A stretch of 64,000 nucleotides of DNA from Maricaulis sp. (GTDB lineage Bacteria; Pseudomonadota; Alphaproteobacteria; Caulobacterales; Maricaulaceae). The notes under the pieces were generated by a model, which was given only the letters and a program-made list of their open reading frames with translations, had not been told where the DNA came from and searched no databases. Position numbers and translations under genes: made by a program. Below, one piece after another: positions 34,626 to 42,885 of this stretch. The stretch lies in the NCBI RefSeq assembly GCF_030149235.1, contig NZ_JASBRW010000004.1:1-64000 (forward strand). Direction: 5' to 3'. The stretch's first letter is position 1; every line of letters starts with the position of its first letter.

Positions 34626-36463
34626 AACGCGCACTCTATCTGCCCCTGATGCTGACCAGCATTGTTGTGCTCTTCCTGGCCGGAAATCACCTGGTCAGCC
34701 AGGGTCCCGCTGGCGTCCGGCTCGACCTGACCCAGAATGGGCTCTACCGCCTGTCGCCCGGATCCGAAGACATTCTCGACCGCCTCAATGAACCGGTCGA
34801 ATGGCGATTCTATTATTCCCGCGCCCTGGCGGCCGATTATCCCGCGATCCGCAGTTACGCCACTCGCGTACGTGAATTCCTGCGCGGTTATGAAAAGCGC
34901 TCGGGCGGGCGGCTGGAACTGATCGAGATCGATCCACAGCCCTTCTCCGAGGATGAGGACCTGGCGCTGTCGGCTGGTCTGACCCCGATCCCGACCGATA
35001 CAGGCGAGACCATCTTCTTTGGCCTGGTCGCGCGCAATTCGATCGATCAGCAGGCGGTCATTCCCTTGTTCGACCCGGAAATGGAGGCGCGGCTCGAATA
35101 CGATCTGACCCGGACCATTGCCGATATCGAGCGCACCCGGACACCGCGGCTGGCCATCCTCACCAGCCTGCCGATCTCGCCCGATGATGGCGCCCCCAAC
35201 CGCTTTGTGCGCGAGCTCGCCGGGGCCTATGAAATCGACTGGGTGGAGCACGATTTCGATAACCTGCCCGATGTCGAGGTTCTGCTGGCCCTACACCCGG
35301 CCGAACTCGGCGCGGCCCAGGCTTATCGCATCGATCAGTTCCTGATGCGCGGCGGGCGATTGATCCTGTTTCTCGACCCGATGGCCCACATGGCGCTGCG
35401 CCCGGGGCCGGACGGACTGCCGCCGCTCGACGCCCAGCGCGGGTCCAGTTTCGAACCGCTGCTGGCGCATTGGGGTATGAATTGGGACGAGACTGTCGTC
35501 GCCATGGACCGTTCGCTCGGCCTGGAAGTCCAGGTCGTCGAGGCGGATGGCCGGCCGCGCTCTAGGACCTATCCGCTCTGGTTCGCCCTCAGCCCGGCCC
35601 AGCTCAACAGCGATGACCGGGCCACCTCGGCGCTTGATCTCGGCATCAATCTCGGCTCGCCCGGCGCCCTGTTCTTCAATCCGGGGACTGGGGTGGAGCT
35701 GCTGCCGCTGCTGACGACCAGCCCTGAAGGGGCGCTGCTGGATGCCGATATCGCCGCTGGTTCACCCTCGCCAGACCAGTTGCTGCGCGATTACGAGCGC
35801 GCGCCGCAGCCATTGGTGCTGGGCGGGCGGCTGCGTGGGCGGTTCTCGACGGCCTTTCCCGAAGGACCCCCGGCCGAGGGCGGTTTCTTCAATCCTGCCG
35901 ACCATCTGGCCGAGGCCGGGCGCAGCGGCGAAGTGGCGATCATCGCCGACGCAGACTGGCTCGATGATACCTTCTATGTCCGCCGAGATGCGGTCGGCAG
36001 CGAACTCATCGTCGCCGACAATCTGAACCTGGCGATGAACTTGGTTGATGCCGCCTTCGGTGACGAGGCCCTGGTGCGGCTGCGTTCGCGCACGCCCTCT
36101 GACCGGCCCATGCTGCGCGTCGAAGCGCTGCGCGCGCAGGCCGAGGAGCGCTATTTCGAGACCCAGAGCCGGCTGGAAAGCGAGATCAGTGCCGCTGAAG
36201 CCGAGCTTGAACGCCTGCAGGGCACGGGCGGCACATCGGCGCTCTATGGCGGCGATCAGCAGCTGCGTAGTGATGCGCTGGCCCTGCGGGCACAGATCAG
36301 CGATGCGCGCCGGCAATTGCGCGATGTAGAGCGAGACTTCCGGCAGGATATCGATGCCCTCGACGCATCCCTGCAGTTCTGGACCATTGGCGTCCCGCCG
36401 GCCCTGGTGATTTTCGGCGCGATCCTGGGCAGTCTGGTACGGCGGCGGAGGCGTAAGCCATGA
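34622..36463 (+). CDS. GldG-family ABC-associated protein
   Basis: A 613-aa protein with an N-terminal transmembrane segment (LYLPLMLTSIVVLFLAGNHL) and a GldG-type periplasmic region (RLDLTQNGLYRLSPGSEDIL, LIEIDPQPFSEDEDLA, RTPRLAILTSLP). Near the end there is a coiled coil with ESEISAAEAELERLQ and ARRQLRDVERDF, then a C-terminal span (VPPALVIFGAILGSLVRRRR). In gliding bacteria GldG forms a transporter with GldA/F. In Proteobacteria the set is conserved but its cargo is unknown. Confidence 0.88.
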   Translation: MKRALYLPLMLTSIVVLFLAGNHLVSQGPAGVRLDLTQNGLYRLSPGSEDILDRLNEPVEWRFYYSRALAADYPAIRSYATRVREFLRGYEKRSGGRLELIEIDPQPFSEDEDLALSAGLTPIPTDTGETIFFGLVARNSIDQQAVIPLFDPEMEARLEYDLTRTIADIERTRTPRLAILTSLPISPDDGAPNRFVRELAGAYEIDWVEHDFDNLPDVEVLLALHPAELGAAQAYRIDQFLMRGGRLILFLDPMAHMALRPGPDGLPPLDAQRGSSFEPLLAHWGMNWDETVVAMDRSLGLEVQVVEADGRPRSRTYPLWFALSPAQLNSDDRATSALDLGINLGSPGALFFNPGTGVELLPLLTTSPEGALLDADIAAGSPSPDQLLRDYERAPQPLVLGGRLRGRFSTAFPEGPPAEGGFFNPADHLAEAGRSGEVAIIADADWLDDTFYVRRDAVGSELIVADNLNLAMNLVDAAFGDEALVRLRSRTPSDRPMLRVEALRAQAEERYFETQSRLESEISAAEAELERLQGTGGTSALYGGDQQLRSDALALRAQISDARRQLRDVERDFRQDIDALDASLQFWTIGVPPALVIFGAILGSLVRRRRRKP

Positions 36464-37509
36464 GTCAGCCGATCGACAAACAGCGTGCCCGGCACATTCT
36501 CATCGTCGGCGGTCTCGCTCTCGCAGCATTTGTGCTGGCCGTCACGGTTTCCGTGCTCGACGCCCGGCGCGGATGGCAGCCTGTCATGGAAGGCCCGGTG
36601 TTCACGGCCTGGACGGAACAGGCCTCGGCCGTCGCCGAGATCGAAGTTACCCATGGTGAAGACCGCTTCACCGTGGTCCGGAGCGGCAATGTCTGGGTCA
36701 TGCCGAGCCGGGACAACTACCCGGTCCGTGCCGATATAATCGCCGGCCTTGATGGCTTGCTGTCCGGCCTCGCCTATAGCGGTGTGCGGACCGCCGACCC
36801 GGCCAAATACACGGCTCTCGGCCTGGCCGAACCCGGTGAATCCGGTGGCGGTGCCCGCCTCGTTGTGCGCGATGTAGATGGTGCAGTCCTGGTCGAGATG
36901 CTGGCTGGTGAAACGCGTGGTCGGACGATGTATTTCCGCCTGCCTGGCGAGCCGCACAGTTTCGCCGCCGATCTGGCCGACGGCACCAGCGCCGCGGCCC
37001 TGACCCAGTCCGCCGACCAATGGCTCGATCTGGGTTTCCTTGAACTGGGCCGGACATCGATTGCCCGGGTTCGCATCCAGCCGGAAACCGGCCCCGCTTA
37101 TACGCTGGAACGCCCGGCCCGATCGGCCCGTAATTTCGCCTTGCGCGAACCCGCCGGCTGGACTCCGATCACCGCCGGGGCCGGCAATGGCCCCGCGGGA
37201 AGTTTGGGCCGTATCCGCTTCCGGGATGTGCGGCTCACGGAACGCCTGACGGGCGCGATCGTCGGATCACATACGGCAGAGACGTTTGAAGGGCTTGAGG
37301 TCACGCTCGACATCATCGCCCAGGGCGAGACGCGCTGGGCCCGGATCCGGACCCGGGCGCTGACCGATGATGCCGCCCAGGCGGCCGCGCTGCTTGCCGA
37401 GCAGAGCGAGGGCTGGGCTTATCTCCTTAGCGACCTGGCCCTCGACCGGCTCTTGCGGCCGCTCGGGGAGATCGCTGATCCGCGAGCTGGAGGACCGGAT
37501 GCGCCTTAA
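36460..37509 (+). CDS. DUF4340 protein of the Gld-type transporter
   Basis: A 349-aa exported/membrane-anchored protein. After an N-terminal span (ILIVGGLALAAFVLAVTVSV) it has the DUF4340 pattern: VAEIEVTHGEDRFTVVRSGN VWVMPSRDNYPV-like strand pairs and KYTALGLAEPGESGGG. DUF4340 proteins are typical partners of the GldA/F/G set. Its ATG overlaps the preceding stop (ATGA), and the next gene starts 11 bp before its end. Confidence 0.82.
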   Translation: MSQPIDKQRARHILIVGGLALAAFVLAVTVSVLDARRGWQPVMEGPVFTAWTEQASAVAEIEVTHGEDRFTVVRSGNVWVMPSRDNYPVRADIIAGLDGLLSGLAYSGVRTADPAKYTALGLAEPGESGGGARLVVRDVDGAVLVEMLAGETRGRTMYFRLPGEPHSFAADLADGTSAAALTQSADQWLDLGFLELGRTSIARVRIQPETGPAYTLERPARSARNFALREPAGWTPITAGAGNGPAGSLGRIRFRDVRLTERLTGAIVGSHTAETFEGLEVTLDIIAQGETRWARIRTRALTDDAAQAAALLAEQSEGWAYLLSDLALDRLLRPLGEIADPRAGGPDAP

Positions 37510-37876
37510 CCAGATCACCATACCGGTCACCGATCTGGCGCGTTCGCGCAGTTTCTATCGCCGGCTCGGTTTTCGGCTCCTCGTCGATAGCCCGCACTAT
37601 GCCCGTTTCCTTGCCCCGGAGGGTGACACCACCTTCTCCCTGCAAGTCGCAGACGGTCCGGTATCCACCGGTGCGGTGATCTATCTGGAATGTGACAAGG
37701 TTGATATCGAGGTCGCGCGTCTGCGCGACCGCGGTTTTGAATTCGAGAACGAGCCGGAAGACATGGGCTGGCTCTGGCGCGAAGCGATCCTGAAAGACCC
37801 CGACGGGCACAAGATCAAGATCTATCACGCCGGAAAGAACCGTATCGACCCCCCCTGGCGCGTCGAGGAGGACTAG
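37499..37876 (+). CDS. VOC-family (glyoxalase/bleomycin-resistance fold) protein
   Basis: A 125-aa single-domain protein. MRLNQITIPVTDLARSRSFY RRLGFRLL-like opening, and the end REAILKDPDGHKIKIYHAGK, are the two halves of the betaalphabetabetabeta fold. Metal-binding residues are uncertain, since the first strand has no His (QITIPV); the E near VIYLECD and H in DGHKIKIY remain. Substrate unknown. It overlaps the DUF4340 gene by 11 bp and converges with the LOG gene with a 3-bp gap. Confidence 0.8.
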   Translation: MRLNQITIPVTDLARSRSFYRRLGFRLLVDSPHYARFLAPEGDTTFSLQVADGPVSTGAVIYLECDKVDIEVARLRDRGFEFENEPEDMGWLWREAILKDPDGHKIKIYHAGKNRIDPPWRVEED

Positions 37877-37879
37877 GAA

Positions 37880-38704
37880 CTACATCCGTCCGCCCGGCTC
37901 GGGCAGGGCGTGTTCGGCCAGTTCCCTGGTGATGTAGGCGAAGGCGTCATCGATATCATCGGTGCGATAGAGCAGGTCGAGATCGCCAGCGCTGATCGTG
38001 CCGAACTCCACCATGGCGTCCAGGTTTAGGATCTTGTCCCAATACTCGGTGCCGAAGAGCACGACTGGCAGGCGCTTGGTCATTTTCTGTGTCTGCAGCA
38101 GGGTCAGGGTCTCGAATAGTTCATCCAGCGTCCCGAACCCGCCCGGCATGATCACCAGGGCCTTGGCCGGGTAGAGGAACCAGAATTTGCGGGTGAAGAA
38201 GTAGTGGAATTCAAAGCTGAGATGCTCGGTCACCCAGGGATTATTGCCGGCTTCGAAGGGCAGGGAGATGCCCAGCCCCACGGTTTCGCCGCCGGCTTCG
38301 GCCGCGCCGCGATTGGCGGCCTCCATAATCCCCGGTCCGGCACCGGTGCAGATCACGAAACGGCGGCCGCCCTCATCACTGATCTCGTCTGACCAGCGGG
38401 TGAGGCGCGCGGCCAGTTCGCGCGTGGCCTCGTAATACTTCGTCAGGCCGAGCTTTTTCTGGGCCAGGCTGTCATCATCCCCGGCGGCCTTCAGGGCGGC
38501 GATCTCGGCTTCGACATCTACGCGATCGGCGATCCGCGCCGATCCGAAGAACAGGATGGTGTCCTTCACATTGTGGTCTTCGAACCGGTTCTGAGGGTCG
38601 AGATATTCGGCCAGGATCCGGACCGGCCGCGCCTGGGGGCTGCGGATAAAACGGTCATCGCGATAGGCCTTAGACGGCGTTTGATAGGGCTTTTTGGAGG
38701 ACAT
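37880..38704 (-). CDS. LOG-family (TIGR00730) nucleotide-binding protein
   Basis: A 274-aa Rossmann-fold protein with the family motif VIMPGGFGTLDELFETLTLL (PGGxGTxxE) and an earlier ICTGAGPGIMEAANRGAAEAG. Small relatives are cytokinin phosphoribohydrolases or nucleosidases, but this longer bacterial group lacks established function. The N-terminal ~40 residues are extra. AGGGGAC ribosome site precedes the ATG. Confidence 0.88.
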   Translation of the reverse strand: MSSKKPYQTPSKAYRDDRFIRSPQARPVRILAEYLDPQNRFEDHNVKDTILFFGSARIADRVDVEAEIAALKAAGDDDSLAQKKLGLTKYYEATRELAARLTRWSDEISDEGGRRFVICTGAGPGIMEAANRGAAEAGGETVGLGISLPFEAGNNPWVTEHLSFEFHYFFTRKFWFLYPAKALVIMPGGFGTLDELFETLTLLQTQKMTKRLPVVLFGTEYWDKILNLDAMVEFGTISAGDLDLLYRTDDIDDAFAYITRELAEHALPEPGGRM

Positions 38705-38737
38705 GCTTGTCCCCTTTCTTGTTCTTGTTGCGGGGTA

Positions 38738-39190
38738 TCAATCTTCGCCGGCGCGCATCAGCCGGTCCGCGGCGGCGCGGGCGAAGCGCAGCGTGACCGC
38801 CTTGCGACGGGCAGCAGCGAGTTTCTGCATCGGGCTTTCGCGCACAATGGCGCCGCCGAACCCGTCGGCGATGATCAGGCCGGTATCGGCCGGGATGAGG
38901 TCGTGCGGGAAGCGCTGGGAGACGGCGAAATAGAACATGTCGCAGAACTCGCCATACTCGTTCCACTTGTTGTCGGCGCGATAGTCGGCAGTCCCCGATT
39001 TGACTTCGATAATCGCCACCTCCCCCTTGCGCCCAACGCAGAAGAGATCGGCGCGGCGGCCCCCCGGGAGAGAGAATTCAGGAATGGCGCTATAGCCCAA
39101 TTGCCAGAACAGGCGCGCGGCACCGCGCATCAGGGCCTGGGCATCGTCGATATCGGGGTTCTGGGCCGAGGCCACGTCCTGCAACTGCAT
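38738..39190 (-). CDS. mmcB: MmcB-family DNA repair protein
   Basis: A 150-aa PD-(D/E)xK nuclease-fold protein. The core RRADLFCVGRKGEVAIIEVKSG gives the catalytic D...ExK, and EFCDMFYFAVSQRFPHDLIP follows. In Caulobacter mmcB is an SOS gene important for mitomycin C survival. A longer frame from ATG 39247 exists, but an SOS box lies inside that extension at 39202-39216, 12 bp before ATG 39190, so the shorter start is preferred. Confidence 0.88.
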   Translation of the reverse strand: MQLQDVASAQNPDIDDAQALMRGAARLFWQLGYSAIPEFSLPGGRRADLFCVGRKGEVAIIEVKSGTADYRADNKWNEYGEFCDMFYFAVSQRFPHDLIPADTGLIIADGFGGAIVRESPMQKLAAARRKAVTLRFARAAADRLMRAGED

Positions 39191-39201
39191 GCTGGAACTA
39201 T

Positions 39202-39216
39202 GTTCCACATTTGTTC
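39202..39216 (-). promoter_or_regulatory. LexA (SOS) box GTTC-N7-GTTC
   Basis: GTTC-CACATTT-GTTC (plus strand) is an exact match to the alphaproteobacterial LexA operator. It lies 12 bp upstream of the chosen mmcB start and 66 bp before the divergent metallopeptidase. A GGAAC/GTTCC dyad (39194-39206) overlaps it. Confidence 0.85.
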
Positions 39217-39281
39217 GGGTGGCAAGCTGATGGGTCAAAGTTCCCATTGGCGCGGCGGGCTCGGCAACCTACATAGCGGAC

Positions 39282-39695
39282 ATGTATCCGCACCAGATTC
39301 CCGATCCGCTGGCCATCACCTCTGCCGATTTCGAGCGCATGGCCATGCGTGCCTTCGAGGCCCTGCCGGAGCCGATGCGGGCGCTGAGCCGGGATGTCGA
39401 GATCTTCATCGCCGATTTCGCCGCGCAGGACGTGCTAGACGAGTTCGAGATGACCGATCCGTATGAACTCACCGGTCTCTACAGCGGTGTCGACCTGACG
39501 CAGAAGTCGGTCACCCATCCCCAGACTTTCCCGGACCGGGTGTTTCTCTACCGCCTTCCGATCCTGTCGGAATGGGTGGCGCGCGGTGATGAAACGATCG
39601 AACACCTCATCCAGCACGTCCTGATACACGAAATTGGCCACCATTTCGGACTCTCGGATGAGGATATGCACGCGATCGAGGACGGATTACGTTAA
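39282..39695 (+). CDS. Zincin-like metallopeptidase-domain protein (DUF1025)
   Basis: A 137-aa protein with HEIGHHFGLSDEDMHAIE at the C-terminus, the HExxH zinc site followed by a conserved Asp/Glu segment. The N-terminal part (FERMAMRAFEALPEPMRALS, VEIFIADFA) matches the family. Activity is unproven. It converges with cobB; 16 bp separate the genes and hold a TTAA-N7-TTAA string. Confidence 0.85.
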   Translation: MYPHQIPDPLAITSADFERMAMRAFEALPEPMRALSRDVEIFIADFAAQDVLDEFEMTDPYELTGLYSGVDLTQKSVTHPQTFPDRVFLYRLPILSEWVARGDETIEHLIQHVLIHEIGHHFGLSDEDMHAIEDGLR

Positions 39696-39710
39696 CCCTT
39701 GATTAAGGAC

Positions 39711-40415
39711 TCAGCCCACCATCTCTGCCACCCAGGCCGGAACTGCCTGTGTAGCCTGGCCATTTCGCACTTCGTCGAAGACCGGTGAGGTGTCGGTTGT
39801 TTCCAGGTTGATCTCGATACAACGCGCACCCGCCTCCTTGGCCAGCTGGCTGAAACCGGCAGCCGGATAGACGGTTCCCGACGTGCCGATGGCAACGAAG
39901 AGGTCGCAGGTCGAGAGCTGGTCGAAGATCAGGTCCATCTCCATCGGCATTTCACCGAACCAGACGATATGCGGCCGCAAACCACCCGCCCGGCGGCAAT
40001 TGAGGCAGGGCAGGGCTGTGGTGATCTCGTCAAAGGCATCATGCACATAGCCGCAATGTTCGCAGCGCATCTTGGCCAGCTCGCCATGCATGTGGATCAG
40101 CCGTTCCGAGCCGGCCTTGTCGTGCAGATCGTCGACATTCTGGGTCACCAGCAGGAACTCGCCGCCGCGCGTGATCCAGGCCCTCTCCAGTTCGACCAGG
40201 GCGTGGTGGGCGGCATTGGGCGTTGAGGTTTTCAGCCCGGCCCGGCGCGCATTGTAGAAGGCGTGCACTTCTTCCGGCTTGGCGGCAAAGGCTTCCGGTG
40301 TCGCCAGCTCACGCCAGTCGAATTTCGCCCACAGGCCGTCGGGATCACGGAAAGTGCCGAGCCCGGACTCTGCGGAGATTCCTGCGCCTGTGAGAATGAT
40401 GAGGTTGGAGGTCAT
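39711..40415 (-). CDS. cobB: NAD-dependent protein deacylase, SIR2 family
   Basis: A 234-aa sirtuin. LIILTGAGISAESGLGTFRD binds NAD. VTQNVDDLHDKAGSERLIHMHG contains the catalytic His, and CEHC...CLNC forms the zinc site. AFYNARRA gives the Y-x-x-R pocket of the desuccinylase/demalonylase class (SIRT5-like). It is a single gene; rplS lies downstream in the same direction but beyond a terminator. Confidence 0.95.
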   Translation of the reverse strand: MTSNLIILTGAGISAESGLGTFRDPDGLWAKFDWRELATPEAFAAKPEEVHAFYNARRAGLKTSTPNAAHHALVELERAWITRGGEFLLVTQNVDDLHDKAGSERLIHMHGELAKMRCEHCGYVHDAFDEITTALPCLNCRRAGGLRPHIVWFGEMPMEMDLIFDQLSTCDLFVAIGTSGTVYPAAGFSQLAKEAGARCIEINLETTDTSPVFDEVRNGQATQAVPAWVAEMVG

Positions 40416-40515
40416 ATTGTGGAGCTGCCGGGGCTGTGACGCGTTTTGTGAAGGTCGAGGCGGCTCAGTTTAGGCCATCCCACGCCCCCGCCCAAAAACT
40501 CATTCCCCAATACAC

Positions 40516-40544
40516 AAAAAACCCGCCGGCTTACGCCGACGGGT
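40516..40544 (-). terminator. Terminator of the ffh-rpsP-rimM-trmD-rplS operon
   Basis: On the minus strand ACCCGTCGGC pairs with GCCGGCGGGT (one G-U) around GTAA, followed by TTTTT. It lies 26 bp after the rplS stop. Confidence 0.92.
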
Positions 40545-40569
40545 GTTTTGTTCGCGATGAAGCGGGGCC

Positions 40570-40968
40570 TTAGCCCTTTTTCTTCGGCTCGCGGCGTTCG
40601 ATGCCGTGACCGGTGGTGCGCTCGGCGATACGCGCGGACTTACCGCGGCGGTCACGCAGATAGTAGAGCTTGGCGCGACGGACTTTACCGCGACGCTTGA
40701 CTTCGATCTTCTCGATCATCGGCGAGTAGACCGGGAAGACGCGCTCGACACCTTCACCGAAGGAGATCTTGCGGACGGTGTAGCTCTCATTGAGGCCGCC
40801 GCCGGACTTGGCGATGCAGACGCCTTCGAAGACCTGGACGCGTTCGCGCTCGCCCTCTTTGATGCGGACGTGGACGCGCAGGGTGTCACCAGCGTCGAAC
40901 TGCGGCAATTCCTTATCACCGAGGACGCGGGCGGCTTCTTCTTGTTCAAGCTGCTCGATCATGTTCAT
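40570..40968 (-). CDS. rplS: 50S ribosomal protein L19
   Basis: A 132-aa protein. [60 protein letters not shown] and [20 protein letters not shown] are the L19 landmarks. The ATG at 40968 overlaps the trmD stop (ATGA), and GGAGAA lies upstream. It is the last gene of the operon. Confidence 0.98.
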   Translation of the reverse strand: MNMIEQLEQEEAARVLGDKELPQFDAGDTLRVHVRIKEGERERVQVFEGVCIAKSGGGLNESYTVRKISFGEGVERVFPVYSPMIEKIEVKRRGKVRRAKLYYLRDRRGKSARIAERTTGHGIERREPKKKG

Positions 40969-41702
40969 CGTGCATTCTCCTTGCGCCGTTTGAACCGCTC
41001 GTAAAGGTCCGGCCGGCGCGCCTTTGTAATCTCTTTCGCCTGTTCTCGGCGCCAGGTCTCGATCTGACCATGGTGCCCCGATAACAGGACCTCCGGGATC
41101 TCCCTGTCCTCCCATACCCGCGGTCGGGTGTAGTGAGGATATTCGAGGAGATCGCCCTCGAAACTCTCATCTTCGGCCGAAGCCGGGTCACCGAGTACGC
41201 CGGGGAGCAATCTCACGCAGGCTTCAATAAGAAGCTGCGCGGGCGCCTCGCCCCCGGCCAGAACGGCATCGCCGACACTGACCTCTTCCATTTCGCGGGC
41301 CTCGATGACCCTTTGATCGAGGCCTTCGAAACGTCCGCAAAACACGACAACACCGGGACCCGCCGCCCATTCCCGAACCTGGGCCTGGGTGATGGGCTTG
41401 CCCCTCGGTGTCACATGGATCAGCGGCCGTTTCTCACCTTGCCAGCGAGACTGTACCGCATCGATCGCTTCCGCTGCGACATCCGGCCTGAGCACCATAC
41501 CAGCGCCTCCGCCGGCCGGGGTGTCGTCCACGGAGCGGTGCTTATGACGGGAAAAATCCCGGATGTCCACAGTTTCTAGCGCCCAAATCGAGCGATTCGC
41601 AGCTGTCTGGATGATGGATACACCCAAAGGGCCGGGAAAGGCGTCCGGGAAGAGCGTCAGGGCCGTGGCGGTCCAGGGGATTTGGGGTGCGGCGTCACTC
41701 AT
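40965..41702 (-). CDS. trmD: tRNA (guanine37-N1) methyltransferase TrmD
   Basis: A 245-aa SPOUT enzyme methylating G37 next to the anticodon. [51 protein letters not shown] and the knot region [17 protein letters not shown] are present. The ATG at 41702 (MSDAAPQ) overlaps the rimM reading frame's distal stop at 41695, the normal arrangement; a longer start at 41723 is unlikely. Confidence 0.96.
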   Translation of the reverse strand: MSDAAPQIPWTATALTLFPDAFPGPLGVSIIQTAANRSIWALETVDIRDFSRHKHRSVDDTPAGGGAGMVLRPDVAAEAIDAVQSRWQGEKRPLIHVTPRGKPITQAQVREWAAGPGVVVFCGRFEGLDQRVIEAREMEEVSVGDAVLAGGEAPAQLLIEACVRLLPGVLGDPASAEDESFEGDLLEYPHYTRPRVWEDREIPEVLLSGHHGQIETWRREQAKEITKARRPDLYERFKRRKENAR

Positions 41703-41814
41703 CGTCCAGCTCATCCCGGTCACGATCCCCCTCCACCTCTTCGAGCGGGTCGATCGTGACCACGCCTTCGCTGATGGAGATGTGGGGGACTTGTTCGCGG
41801 CTGAAGGGGATCAT
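41695..41814 (-). pseudogene. rimM: In-frame 3' remnant of rimM after a TGA stop
   Basis: Immediately after the rimM TGA (41815-41817) the same frame continues for 39 codons, ATG ATC CCC TTC AGC..., encoding MIPFSREQVPHISISEGVVT then IDPLEEVEGDRD and a second stop TGA at 41695-41697. This is exactly the C-terminal PRC-barrel part of RimM (IPFxxExVPxVDxxxGxxxxDP). So rimM is split by one codon, with TGA directly followed by ATG. Re-initiation could make the fragment, but no ribosome site precedes this ATG. It overlaps the trmD start by a few bases. Confidence 0.85.
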
Positions 41815-42246
41815 TCAGGCGCCGCGGCGATCCGGGCTGTCGACGATCTCGAGGAGGTCGCCACCGCCGAAATCATGCACCGCCTTGATGCGGCCCATGG
41901 GTGAGCCGTCCAGGGTCTGGACTTTCAGGCCCAACAGGTCGGAATGATAGAATTCATCCTCGTCCAGCTCGGGCAGGGCCGAGCGGGGTACGTAGAGCTT
42001 GGTGCCGCGGGCGGCCTGGGCCTGTTCGCGGGTGAGGTTTTCCTTGAAGGCGACGACAAACACATCCTTGGCCCGGCGATGGCGGGCCGGGGTGAAGAGG
42101 GTCTTGCCCGTCTTGTCGAGGAAGGGTCCGTAAGCAAAGGCCGCTTCCGGTTCGCCGGTGAAGCTTTTCACCTTGCACTCGCCCTTTACGCCATGCGCAC
42201 CGGCGATCGCGGCCACGAATACGAGATCGGACGAGGGTTTGGACAT
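41815..42246 (-). CDS. rimM: Ribosome maturation factor RimM, C-terminally truncated
   Basis: A 143-aa protein with the RimM N-terminal domain (FVAAIAGAHGVKGECKVKSF, VVAFKENLTREQAQAARGTK) and the start of the PRC barrel (DLLGLKVQTLDGSPMGRIKA, GGGDLLEIVDSP). It ends DRRGA at a TGA, about 40 residues short of the usual ~180. The missing part is encoded in the same frame after the stop. RimM aids 16S processing and 30S maturation. ATG 42246 has AGGA upstream; a TTG at 42261 is less likely. Between rpsP and rimM lies a repeat-like dyad. Confidence 0.85.
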   Translation of the reverse strand: MSKPSSDLVFVAAIAGAHGVKGECKVKSFTGEPEAAFAYGPFLDKTGKTLFTPARHRRAKDVFVVAFKENLTREQAQAARGTKLYVPRSALPELDEDEFYHSDLLGLKVQTLDGSPMGRIKAVHDFGGGDLLEIVDSPDRRGA

Positions 42247-42266
42247 TGGTGTGTCCTGCAAACTCT

Positions 42267-42343
42267 CCTCATCCTGACGAAAGTCAGGACCCCGATTGCG
42301 TTGATCGCATCTTTTCGAGGTCCCGGCTTTCGCCGGAATGAGG
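42267..42343. repeat. REP-like dyad element between rpsP and rimM
   Basis: Two ~25-bp arms, 42267-42291 and 42319-42343, are inverted copies of each other with compensating changes. Each arm is itself a small hairpin: CCTGAC-GAAA-GTCAGG, and CCGGC-TTTC-GCCGG. The core CGAAAG with flanking GG/CC resembles the CCGGCGAAAGCCGG-type intergenic repeats of Alphaproteobacteria. Only one copy is in the window. Confidence 0.65.
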
Positions 42344-42357
42344 AAGGATCAAAAGTC

Positions 42358-42849
42358 CTATTCGGACTTTTCTTCTTCCGCAGCAGCGTCTTCGGCCGGA
42401 GCCTCTTCAGCCGGAGCCTCTTCAGCCTGAGCTTCAGCCGCAGCGGCTTCAGCTTCTGCAGCAGCAGCTTCAGCAGCGGCCTTGGCTTCGGCTTCAGCTT
42501 CCTTGCGAGCGGCCTCTTTTTCAGCCTTTTCTTCCAGGCGCTCCTTGGCCTTGATACCCGGCTCACCCTTGTTCGGGTTGTTGCCAGCTTCCCAAGCCCA
42601 GGCGTCAGCCTCGATCTGGTGGATGAAGCGGCCAACACGGTCGGTCGGCTTGGCGCCTTTGGCGATCCAGGCCTTGACCTTTTCCATGTCCAGCTTCACG
42701 CGCTCGCCGTCTTTCGGGAGCATCGGGTTGTAGGTGCCGATCTTCTCGATGAAGCGGCCATCGCGCGGCATGCGGCTGTCGGCGACAACGATACGGTAGT
42801 AGGGACGCTTCTTGGCGCCACCACGGGCGAGACGAATTTTCAGAGCCAT
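42358..42849 (-). CDS. rpsP: 30S ribosomal protein S16 with Ala/Glu-rich tail
   Basis: A 163-aa protein. The S16 core [26 protein letters not shown] and [16 protein letters not shown] occupies about the first 90 residues. The rest is an extended low-complexity tail of Ala and Glu/Lys ([38 protein letters not shown]). Alphaproteobacterial S16 often has such a tail, though this one is long. The coding DNA contains short tandem repeats. Confidence 0.95.
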   Translation of the reverse strand: MALKIRLARGGAKKRPYYRIVVADSRMPRDGRFIEKIGTYNPMLPKDGERVKLDMEKVKAWIAKGAKPTDRVGRFIHQIEADAWAWEAGNNPNKGEPGIKAKERLEEKAEKEAARKEAEAEAKAAAEAAAAEAEAAAAEAQAEEAPAEEAPAEDAAAEEEKSE

Positions 42850-42885
42850 ATTGGTAGTCCTTGGTTTAGTCGTTTGAATTCAGGG

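Noticed and set aside
39692-39706. TTAA-N7-TTAA (CtrA-like) string
   Set aside because: It lies between two convergent gene ends, including one stop codon, so it cannot act on a promoter of either gene.
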